From assembly GCF_047495875.1 (NCBI RefSeq), contig NC_092461.1, positions 63,972,299-64,036,298 of the forward strand: DNA of 64,000 nucleotides. The letters are read 5' to 3'. This DNA is from Pithys albifrons albifrons (Eukaryota > Chordata > Aves > Passeriformes > Thamnophilidae). A program made the translations under genes and the position numbers. Positions 10,463 to 21,000 of the stretch are shown one piece after another. Each line of letters starts with the position of its first letter. Position 1 is the stretch's first letter. The notes under the pieces are model-generated. The model ran no database searches and was not told where the DNA came from. It was given only the letters and a program-made list of their open reading frames with translations.

Positions 10463-12369
10463 GTCTGGATGCAAATAATTCTGTTAGTTCTGTTAGCAGG
10501 TTAACAAAGAATTTTTGTGTTGTTTTGTTTCTGTCTTGCTCTAATGTCTAGAATTGTTCAAATCAGTGATCCAGTTTTCATCAGTGTTTCCATGATCCTT
10601 ATTTCTTTTAAGTTGGTCCTTTGTCTACAAAGTGTTTTTACATAGCTAAGTTCTCTAAATACAACCCTGATATTTCACATTCTCTAAATTCAACCCTGAT
10701 GTTTCACTGAGTGGCCTCTAAGATTTAAATGTGGGTAAAAAAAACCCAGGGTAGGGGAAACCTACAAAACAGGTCTGGGTAGTCAAGACAAGGAGTTAGA
10801 AAATTTAACCCTGTGCAAATTAAACCTCTGTAGTTCTTAAGCTTCTCAAATTTGGCTGGTGTTTACTTCATAATAAGCCCAGTGGGTTTCATTAAGCAGA
10901 GTTCATCCGCAGATTCTGTTTGGTAATTTTTCTTGTACATCTGTATATTTTCCATACTGGTGGCACCGAGTTTTCTGTGTGTGTGTGTGTCTTGACCGCC
11001 AGCTTTAGGAAGAGATTCTTTGACCTGACTTTGTGCTAGTTCCAATTTTTCCCATAGGGACTTAATGTAATAAGGTTTTGTATCCTCTCAGGAGATCTAC
11101 AACTCTGTATTAATGAAAAAAAAAAAAGGCAGGGTACCTGGATCCTGATCTTCCATGTCCTACTTAATTGCTCTAACAATAGTGTTTTTAAGTACAGAGA
11201 CAACAGTATTACCTTCTGATCTTATGAGAAGGAAGAACAAGGTTAATTTATTGTGATACTAGAATTAAAATAAATTTTAAAAAGTTAACTGCTGTGTATT
11301 GCAGCAAAGGTAAGGTAAGATTGCAGATAGGTAAGGTAAGGTAAGATTGCAGATAGGTAAGGTAAGGTAAGATTGCAGATAGGTAAGGTAAGGTAAGATT
11401 GCAGATAGGTAAGGTAAGGTAAGATTGCAGATAGCTACATCTATCTGTCCCAGAAGTATGCTTTTTAAATACTTAAAAGGGGAGCTTAGTCATACTATAC
11501 TCACAAATGTTTCCATTGAACCATCTTTTTCTTTGCCTTTCCTCACACAAATTCTCTTTCAGTTTTGTGGCCTTTCTAACCCGAAGTCCCTTCCATGAAT
11601 AAGGTTCTGTTAAATTTATAAGCAAACTCAAACAACTCATTTTCTCTATGAATCTCTGTGATCCTTTGGATCAGTTTCTAGCTCAGTGTGGGAGGGAGAG
11701 GATCTTGCATTCTTCATCGTGCTTACAGTCTGCTGGTGTCAGGTCCAGTTCTGAGCTGCTGCAAATCAGCTTGGGATTCAGTAAGTCATGTAAAGGTGCA
11801 GGCTTTGCTTCATGGGAAGAAGCAGGACTAGTAGCTCAATTATTCTTCCATCAATCATTTTTATTCCAAATTCCTTTACAATTTCTAACGTATTCACCAA
11901 ACATACAACTGTTCTTCCACAGTTGCCACTTGGTTCAGTAAAGTTCTTCACGGTATTTTTTTTTCAGCTGCCAAACCATTTTGCCTTCCTTGATGTCTCC
12001 AGACACCTGTCAATAATGTGTTTTTCTGCTTACTGAAGTTAGCACACTTAAAAGGGAAGATATTCAAAGAAAAGATGACTTAATTACCTGCCCTCTTCTG
12101 TACTGATTGTTGAACTATTTAGTCTGTTTGAAGGGGGTCTTTCATTTTGTATGTTAGAATTTGAAGCATAACACATGCACTGCTGGGGACCTGGATTAAA
12201 GGGGTGGAGAGGGAGTTTTTAGGTATTGTACTGTAGAACTGGATCCTTCTCAGTAGTGTACTTTTGCTAGACTTTGGTAATTCCTTACTACTCTGAAAGG
12301 TGGTATGAGAATTGATCAAGGATTTCAGTTGTTAAAAGAATCTTTTTAACATGATTTCATTTTATGCAG
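10463..12369 (+). other. MYBL1: MYBL1 last intron
   Basis: This 1.9-kb intron contains a (GT)n run at about 10977-10990 and the splice-donor-like minisatellite at 11308-11434. Nothing else was recognised. The intron ends with TTTTATGCAG. Confidence 0.85.
11308..11434. repeat. 26-bp minisatellite rich in GGTAAG
   Basis: Five near-perfect tandem copies of a 26-bp unit: three GGTAA blocks (two in the first copy) followed by GATTGCAGATA. The GATTGCAGATA core recurs every 26 bases, starting near 11319, 11345, 11371, 11397 and 11423. The copies are almost identical, which implies recent expansion or gene conversion. Each GGTAAGGTAAG stretch contains AAG|GTAAG, a full match to the vertebrate 5' splice-site core on the sense strand of MYBL1. 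Confidence 0.97.
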
Positions 12370-12498
12370 CCAAATCGTGAGTGGGAAGCAGTTGTTTATG
12401 GAAAAACAGAAGACCAGCTCATCATGACTGAACAAGCAAGGAGATATTTGAGCACATACACAGCTACCAACAGCAGTTCAAGATCTCTGATACTGTGA
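12370..12498 (+). CDS. MYBL1: MYBL1 last coding exon and stop
   Basis: The exon has 42 codons plus TGA at 12496-12498: PNREWEAVVYGKTEDQLIMT, then EQARRYLSTYTATNSSSRSLIL. This C-terminal tail (WE-VVYGKTEDQL-MTEQARRYL) is shared by A-Myb and c-Myb, and the final SR-LIL resembles A-Myb. The window encodes about 584 residues of MYBL1 after the split Arg, consistent with the human protein of about 750 residues. Confidence 0.97.
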   Translation, partial: PNREWEAVVYGKTEDQLIMTEQARRYLSTYTATNSSSRSLIL

Positions 12499-14985
12499 TG
12501 GTCACTGCAACCAACAACCATCTCTTTCCATTGAAACTGAAACAATGTTGAAGGCAATTTCCCTACCATACTTGTGAGAGAGTCTGCCAAGGGAAAACTT
12601 AAAGCTACCTTAAAGCTTCCTTTCTTCTTTTGACTGACAAAGAACAGACACAAAGCTCTTGCATTCTTTATGAAGGACACTGCAAACAGTTCTGCAATGA
12701 ATTTCTTAAATATTAGAAGAGTGATGCCCTAAAATGATATAAAGAAGGGGAAAATACTTTTCAGTACTGCCAACATACAGTTTTTAGGGCAATTTTTCAT
12801 ATTTATTCTTTTAACTTGCATTGCATTTTTTATCTGTTAGAGCATTTTCAATATAGAGTAGGTTTATAGGTTGTTACTGGTTTTCAAATGAACAAGATAC
12901 ATGACTGAATATGCTTTTGCTTATGTAGCATTTTTCTAGTTTATAAAGAAACACAACAGAAAGAAGTACAAAGGAAGGCTAGAAAGTTGCACTACTAATT
13001 TTTTTGGTATGCTGCAAAACAATGAAATTAACTACAGTGTTAAATATATTTATTTGCAAATGGTACTAGAAGTAGGCAGAGGGGGGTGACTTAAGTTTAG
13101 TGTAAAGCATCAGTATTTTCTTCATAAATCTCAAAGTGAGATGATTGTTGAATGTATTGTACAGTATGTAGGAACAAGGAAAATTTTGTAAATTGGAAAG
13201 GATTCTGTTTTTATAATTTATTTCCATTTCAGAGCTTAAACTAGATATTTATATGTATGCAGGTTGTCTAGAGGCCAATGTTGTTTCCTGTTAAAACAGC
13301 TAAAATGAGAAAAGGACAAGTTTAAAATACACGAAATAGCAGAAGAATTACCGTGGTGAAGTGTAAAAATCTATACTGTATGTATTACATCTACGTAAGA
13401 ATTGCACTATAGCCCTAAAATCATGTTGGTCTACAACATAATTACAAGGTATACCTGTATTATACAGCAACTGTTCCTGTTCCTTGTTTAAATATATTTA
13501 GAAAGAAATGGTGGGGTCTTATATGAGACCCAGGAGTACTTTGTCCTGCATAGGAACTAAAAACTAATGCATTTTCAATATATATATTTTATTCTTTTTT
13601 TTAAAGAAACTTGGCACCTTGGATCTCAAAACAATTGTATCTGCACTTAACTTTGACCATTATATACTGACTAAATGTTTGAAGAGCAAAGAGAACATTC
13701 TTTTATTTATGACAAGTCTTTGTCCTTATTTAAAGGTATACAGGTCACAACACTTGCTTTAGTTGCCTATTTTAGGTATTTGCACTTATTTTATGTCTTT
13801 ATTTTTGGTTTTGAAGGAATGTTTTGGTTCGCTTTTGTTGTAGAGATTTTTATGTAGTTAATTTTGAGCAAGTTGTAATGGTGTACTCTCAGCAAATACT
13901 GACAGGTAAATAGAATTGTACACTGTAGTTTTAGTTATTTATAATTCAGACACTCTTCCTCTCCACTCCCGGGTGTGCTGCTACAGATGGTGGCAGAATC
14001 GGCTTGCTGCTATGAGAGATGGAAAGAGCGAGCATCATATGCACTGTATGTAAAATTACATGATGTCAGGTTCTCTAGTTAACTTTATGAGATCAACCAG
14101 TACTATGCAGGGTGTGGAAAGTGTTCCTAACACTTTAATATCAAAGATGGTAGAGAAGAATTTATTAATGGAGAATTTTAACATGTGATGAGTGGCACAA
14201 GGAAGGTAATGGGTTCTTAAATATTTTAAACATCTCAAAGCTTATATAATCCTTGTTTTTAAGAGCTTTTTGATATTGGCTACAATAGTAGTAGGCACAA
14301 ACATTTTTAGCAGTTTTTAATTCGCGTCAAAATTTTTCAAGGGGTGGGAATCTTATATAAGCAAGGGATCAGAAAATGCCATCATGCCAGGATTTCTCCT
14401 CACCTATGAAAATTTAGAGGAGTCAATTGGAATTCTTGGCAGTATTAGATTTAAGTGTGCATTATCAGAATGGATTTAACAGCAACTTTTAATGCTGAAG
14501 ACATCATTTAATTCACAAAAAATTAAATTGGTCTTTGAGAGGATGAATATCTAGAATCTGGATGGAATATTTCAGTAGAAGGGGTATCACCAAAACTACT
14601 TTATACCAAGTATAAGCATAGATTTATGGCAAGTAGTAATAATTTCTGTTGGTATTGGTTGGATTGTTTAGTTAACTCCTACTTTGTTGCTTTAGTAGGA
14701 AGATTTTAATCTTTTATATGTCAGGCATCTTATTACATTTTGAATGTTGTGTGCATTTGCATTTCTTTCAGTTTATAGGTCAATTGTACATGCAGCAGCC
14801 AAACTTGCATGAAACCTAAATACATATTACTCTGTATTTTTGTTCTAAGGTTTGACATGATGTGCAACAAATACCTTGTTTAACTTAGTTTTTGTTGTAC
14901 TACAAACTTTACTTTTATATAAGAGAATCCTACAATACAGACCACATTAATGTCAGAAATAAAGCATCTATGTACCAGGTTACTG
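12499..14985 (+). other. MYBL1: MYBL1 3' UTR
   Basis: About 2.5 kb of AT-rich sequence follows the stop codon and has no coding potential. It extends to a canonical poly(A) signal at 14958-14963, with cleavage expected within about 10-30 bases. The 3' end is inferred from that signal and the downstream U/GU-rich tract; no transcript evidence is available. Confidence 0.7.
14958..14963 (+). promoter_or_regulatory. MYBL1: MYBL1 poly(A) signal AATAAA
   Basis: A canonical AATAAA hexamer is followed at about 14990-15025 by a U/GU-rich stretch (TGTCTTTTATTTG, then TGTTTGTATGTTTG), as expected of a cleavage and polyadenylation site. It is the first convincing AATAAA with a downstream element after the stop codon. 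Confidence 0.7.
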
Positions 14986-17560
14986 TAAGTGTCTTTTATT
15001 TGAAAACATGTTTGTATGTTTGACTGTGAAACTGCAAGAGACCTGATTTTTCTGGACTGGGCAGAGACAGCAGTTTACAAAGCAGGATGGAGTCTCCTGG
15101 CAGTACCTGCTTCATTCCAACCTGTATCCATTTATGTTTGTCTCTCAAAGCTTTAACACAAGCATTTATATTTAGAAGAGAGTTTGAGGGATCAAGGTTG
15201 ATAGTGTGAAGCTTTTTTTAGATTCCTTTCAATTGTAGGGTAGAAGTATTTTGGTATGTGTGCCTGAGTCTTGAGAAGTAAATGCAAGTGTAAGCTGTGC
15301 CATGTGACTATTTTCTCCCCACCTAATTAGTTCTCACAAACACGTATTAATCTGAGTTTGTGTTAGACTTAAATTCTCTTATTTTGAGACAAACACTGGC
15401 ATTCAATTCAAAATTTTAAATGCCTTTCCCAGTTTTGTGACAAAATATAAATGACAATTAATGTAATCTGTTGAAGAAAAAGGACAAGAGGGACTAACGC
15501 AAGCCAGTTCTTCAGAAGTAGGTCCTGATAATTTGTGTCCTCTGGCTTTAAGCTGTATAAGCAAACTTGGACTGTTGTGGGGGCTTTGCTGGGGATTTGA
15601 CTGTCACAGCCAGACCACTGCATGAAGAATCTGCAGACCTGCTCGTGTTTGCATGTGTAAAGATTTCCATTGCTTGGGACAATCGAGGTGGACTGACTAG
15701 AGCATTTGTTCTTGTGGTGGGCTGCTGATGTCTGAAATCAGGGTGAAAGGTAAGGAAAGTGAAGTCCAATGATGCAACTAATTCATTTTTCTGTGTTGAC
15801 TTTGCTCAATGAAAAAAGTAGAGTGGATGGACAAGGCAAATTTGGAAGGAACTACAACCCTGAGTTTCATTATATGAAAACTCTAGAAACTTTACTCATA
15901 GACTTGGCTTTAACTTGGAAGAAATTATCTTAAAGGAGTTGATTGATGAGAATAAGCCCAGTTCCTACTGCTGTTATTCTGATTTTACATGGGAATAACT
16001 TTACTGGATTTGCATGAAACTAAAACTGATGCAATGCTATGAGTGGATTAAGCTTTGTGACGTAAGGGTTTTAACACTGAATATTCACGGACCACAGTTG
16101 CACCATACCTGTGACCAAGGTCACTCACAATGCAAATAAAATAATTTTGAAACTGAAATTGATTCTTGCATTTGGTTTTGTGACAAATATAGAGGTTCAG
16201 TACCCATGCAGAAAGTACGGTGCTATATTCTAATGCTAGACCTCATTTAATTTTTTTCCTTGACATTGGATAAGCTGAATCTTTACAGGCTTAAATGCTA
16301 CTTTCACGAGGAGGCTGTGGGTTACTGTTTCTGTGCCAACCGAGCCAAAAGATTGGTCCCTCTTGAAGCTGCAGCATACTGGTCTGTGTGGCTTCCCCTG
16401 GAGAGAGTCAGCTTATCCCTTGAGTGGGTTGGATTGTTGCCCTGCAGCTTGAAGGGAACAATGGGATCCTTGTAGTTCTAGCACGATGTTTTGGAGGAAC
16501 AGGTAAGCTTTGGACATTTATATACAATCTTAAATTTCTGTATGAAGTGAATCCAAGTGGTCATACCCCCTATATCACTTTAACGATTATGAAGAAACCT
16601 CAGTAGTGCAGTTTCTGTTTGCATCTGGAACAAGAGATGTGCAATATGGCGTTCTTCAATAACAGCTTTTGTTGGTGGTGTGGGTTTCTTTTGTAATTTC
16701 ATTTTCTCTACTGCTTCATTGCTGTGTGTGGTATTTTGGTGAAGAACAAAACTGAAAGGAGTCCTCTGATGGTGCCTGCTGTTGGGTTGTGTCACCCCGG
16801 TGATGCAGTTGCTATTGCAATGGAAGTTGCGTCTACCTGCTACTATTCTTTCACAGAAGTTTTGGGTTCTAATTTGGGTTTATTTTTAGAGTCCTCTGGA
16901 TTATTTACCTGACTTCTACTTTGCTGTGTCACCACACCCTCTGATACAAAGAAGATGGATGTTAATGGCCTCAGCACAAGAAAGATGGGAGTGGGCTGTG
17001 TGTGGCTGGCAGTGATGTACATTTGTGTCTAGATCTGTGTCACAGTTTGATGGGAAAAGGTGCTTTTCTCTTTTGGGGAGGGAGAATTCTGCTTAGTCAG
17101 TATTTACTTCCTTGCCCACCATTGGCCATTTTGTTGGTCACAGTTCCCCCTTGTGAAAGTGATGTTTGGCAGTTGCACAACCAACAGAACTTTAGAGTGT
17201 GTTGTACACTCTGCTTTGAAATGGTCTGTCCCATAGCTTAAGGAATATTTGCTCAGCTTTGTCAGGGTATCAAGTTCTTGCACCAGTAGGCCTTAAATAA
17301 AAAAATAATTAAAACTAATTAATAGAGCAAATCCATAAAGCAGACAAAACAAGCCAAAAAGCTCAGAGAAAACTGCTCATTGAAAGACTGTGGTCATAAG
17401 CAGCGATACAAAGTGTCTCAGGAGCCTTTATAGGAGCTAGGTGAACAACATGAGCTGTGCATACCCCTTGGGTGGAGAGACAGGAGTTTGGAGAGCAGCT
17501 TTAGAAATCGGAGCAGGTGGGGATGCGTTTCCACGGGGACGAGATGGCTTGATGCCCTCA
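14986..17560. other. Intergenic, MYBL1-VXN interval
   Basis: This is unique-looking AT-rich sequence. Short open frames at 15408-15769, 16260-16912 and 17002-17241 show no recognisable domain or splice context. No repeats were recognised. Confidence 0.7.
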
Positions 17561-17569
17561 TCTGAAAGC

Positions 17570-17770
17570 TGAGTGGCGTGTGTGCGGACACTGCCCTGTT
17601 CGCCGGCATCCCCCGCTGCAGGTGTGTGTCTGTGGCCACCCCGTGCCCGGGGCACTCGCCGGGGCTGCGCCGCAGCCAAGTGAAGGGACGCGCCTCCCCC
17701 GGGCTGAGCGGGGTCGAGCAGGCGGATAAATCAGCCGCTGGCAATTTACAAATGAATGGCACGTTCTCCT
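17570..17770. promoter_or_regulatory. Isolated CpG-rich block
   Basis: About 200 bases are strongly GC-rich, with roughly 18 CpGs (for example CGCCGGGGCTGCGCCGCAG near 17656), inside otherwise CpG-poor DNA. A non-repetitive stretch to about 17960 follows, with elements such as GCATAATTTTTGGCGGGAAG. CpG islands usually mark promoters, but the nearest gene ends here are the 3' ends of MYBL1 and VXN. It may be an unannotated non-coding RNA promoter or a distal regulatory element. No conserved protein is visible in the overlapping frames. Confidence 0.4.
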
Positions 17771-17978
17771 CAGCCATACGGAAACAGGGATCAGCGGTGT
17801 CTGGAGGGCCCGTGTCACCAGAAGTAGGCCAGTTTGTGCGTCGTCCTGCGCTGGCAAACGGCCAGGCTTTGTGTGATCCAGACACCAGATGGGAAGCAAT
17901 TATGAGTGTGACAAGCGGGTCATCTGGCAGACACTCTGTGGACCTGCTGCCGCATAATTTTTGGCGGGAAGAGAGCTT

Positions 17979-18062
17979 TTTCTTTTCTTCCCCCCTGCCC
18001 CCTCCCTTTTTCTTTTTTTTTCTTTTTTCTTTTATATTTTTGTTTGTTTTTTGTTTTTGTGT
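17979..18062. repeat. Homopyrimidine (C/T)-rich tract
   Basis: About 80 bases of T and C on the plus strand grade into T/G-rich sequence (TTTGTTTGTTTTTTG). This is simple sequence and a possible triplex-forming tract. It accounts for the lysine-rich and phenylalanine-rich tails of the overlapping open frames. Confidence 0.9.
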
Positions 18063-21000
18063 TATTGTTCATACAAACCTCCCTCAGCAAGCTTGCAGTG
18101 ACCAAGGATGGAGCATCCTGTGTTTGCTGAGCTGATGCTCCTTTCGTGCCTCATGGTGAGCACTCTGTGCTTACCAGAGTGCAAGTCTGTTTCCTTGGGC
18201 CACAGTAAGTAATGGGTACTCTGGTGTTTGTATAGTCTGTATTTTGCAAAAAGAGGCCTTTAGTGCTGGCATGGACGTTTTAGCCTCTTGGCAAGTCAAG
18301 CTGGAGCAGGACACTTCCAGCCCAGCCCATGAGAATGAGGGAGCCTGGAAGCTCCTGCAGCATGGACCTGGTTGTCGAACAGAGAGAAAGAAATCCAACA
18401 GTCTTCATAACTTCCCATCTCCTTGTAGGGCAGGTGGAGGGGGTGGACCTGTTGGCAGCTGGGACTAAGATGGGACCTTGTCAGTTTGTTCTTTGACCAT
18501 AGTCACTGGCCTGTGAAAGGGGAAGTTTGCAAGCCTGGACAAATCAGCTTAGCTGGCTCCAACTGAGGGTGACAATGCAGCCCCTCTGCTAAGAGCTTCT
18601 TCCTAATTACATTGGGCAAATGTGCAAAACATGTTACATCTTCCATTGCCTTTGTCTGTCTATCTGGGGAAAAACAGCAAATGTGGCCTGGGTCACCCGA
18701 GGCCACTCTTCCAGGGCCCAGTGGAGGCAGCAAAGGTCCAAGCAGATGTAGGGACTTCGTCGGTCCAGTCTCAGAGAGGAGAGCTGGGGCTGGCTGGCAG
18801 CAGGTGTCTCTCTCCATGCAGTGCTCTCTGCCTTAGCAATGGCTCAGTAGCAAATGTGGATAAAAACACATGGCAAGGGAACTTTTCTGTACCTGAGGTG
18901 ATCCCAGCTCTTGCATAAGGCCCTCTGCAGTGTGTCTGTAAATAGCTGCAGAATTTGAACCCACCTCTGCAAATCATGTTCAAAGAACTTTTAGGTCCAC
19001 AGCCTCAATTCAGCTTACGACAGACACTGCCAGGAGTTCTACATCTAGTGTTTTCTGCTGGTAAAGGTTTGTCCAGAGGTCACTGGGGTCTATGTTTATA
19101 ACCACACCTAGCCCTGCATGGGTTAGCATCGAGTTCCTTGCCCTTGGGGAAGGTGGGAGTAAGCATGTGTCTTTCTCTCATTTCTAGCTTTAAATGAGTA
19201 GGTAACTGCAAGGTAAGAAGAGAAATGTTGACCTGAAGAGAATTAGTGGTTGTAAGAGAAATTTCAATAGGGAAGCACCTGCAGCTTCTAATCCTGTTCA
19301 GCTTCCCACGGTTGGGTGCCAGGCTGAGTGACAAGGGTGGTGTGAGTGCCCCAAATCCAGTCCTCCTCTCTGCCCCATAGTAACTCAACTCTACAGGTGG
19401 AAAAGCTAGCAGTGGATCTGGCTGCAGGCAGCAGTCCTTGTCTATTTCATTCTTCTACCACCTTCAAACACTATTGCTGGAGACTGCTTTTATTCATAGC
19501 AAAGTCATGGTCCACAGAGGTGCTTGGAGCCAGCCCTACTGAAACAGTCAAAAATGCCAATAACTAAAAATGTTGAAAAAATTTACCAGGAGTGGGCAAG
19601 GTCTGACTGTGGCAAGATGGAAGAAAAAGATAATGTTAATTTAGTTAAAATCTGTAGAGCTAAGTGAGCTGGACTAGCAGCACCCTCAAGTCCCAGCACC
19701 TCTGTGTGTCTACTGAGTGCTGACATTAGATGTTATGAGGTTTGAAGCTGAATGTACATGCACAGACCCCTAAAGTTCTGGTGATAGCTCTACCAAAGCA
19801 CTTGCCATTGTACCCTGGTAAATTTTTCCCCTTAGAATGTGTTTTTATATTTTAAATTTCATTTTATTTTTAATTTAAACTCTGAGAGACCACTTGGGAG
19901 ATGTGAGTTTTTATGCCTAATGACTGTGGACAGAGTTTTTTCAGGCAGTGTTTGTTTCAATTTTTTGTTTTGCAAAGTGTGTGATGGCAGATAGAAATGA
20001 TCACATTGTAGCATAAGAGCTTATGGCCCAGAACAAAAACTTTTTCTGGCTCTTTACTGAACATGAATGAAGCTATCTCCTATTGATTTACCTAAGTAGT
20101 ATGACAGCTGCAAAGCAGATGGACCATAGATCTTGGGGGAAAAAAGACCTTCAGATACCTCAGAAGCTTTACTCTCTGACACTGATCTTCATTTGGTGGG
20201 TTAGTTGCCAGACTTGTTCCCTGCTCAGAATGCCTTGTTGTGATCTCATACCCAGTAGCAGACTAATGCTTGGGTTTGACACAAGTGAGAAAGCAGGGGT
20301 TGGGTTCTGAAAGGCAAGTGAGGGGTGGAAATGTGGAGCTGAGAGGTGCAGGCACTGCTCCTGCTCTGTGCTGCCCAGTCTGTTCTGGCAGTGCTAAGGG
20401 ACATGCAGAGCCACTGACAGACCTGGCCTGAAGCCTGTGCTCAAAAATATTTAGGTTTTACTTTTTAAAGAGGTTTAAATCCACAACTGGATGCTTTATA
20501 GTTCTGGAAGATGTTAAAGCATTTGTGGAGAAGGGGAATGTTTTCCTCATCATGCAGTGTTGTGTGAAATGATGTTTCTTGTGAGGACTTGGCATATCCA
20601 GACCATGCACTGACAACCAGCTGAGGTTTGAGCCACCTAAATAAAATGTAGCTAGAGCCTTAGAGCTGACTGTTCATGTGGGTGCTGGTGTGCAGGCTGG
20701 TTGTGGTGTGCTTTGCCTCCCCTGCAGCATGTACTGCATGAGGCCCCTGGTGTCCTGCAGTGCAGCGCTGCCCATGGGTCACAGTGCACAGCCAGTCTGT
20801 GACAGTGGTGGTGACAGCACCCTCTTACTCAGCAGTGTGCAGCCTAAGGAGCCACGTGTCCATCTATTCTGCCAGGATATTTGTGGGACAACAATAGAAT
20901 AACTTTGCATAACACTATTTCCAACAACTGAGGGAAATCCTTTCATTTCCCAATGTGTGACATCTGCCAGGTCTCCATGTCTGTGCTGGTTATCAAGATG

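Noticed and set aside
15548..15769. Minus-strand frame just beyond the MYBL1 3' end
   Set aside because: Only 73 codons, no recognised domain, and an overlapping 71-codon frame on the same strand.
17418..18135. Open frames of 113-185 codons on both strands
   Set aside because: They reflect the CpG-rich composition, overlap antiparallel to one another, run into the homopyrimidine tract and have no recognisable domains.
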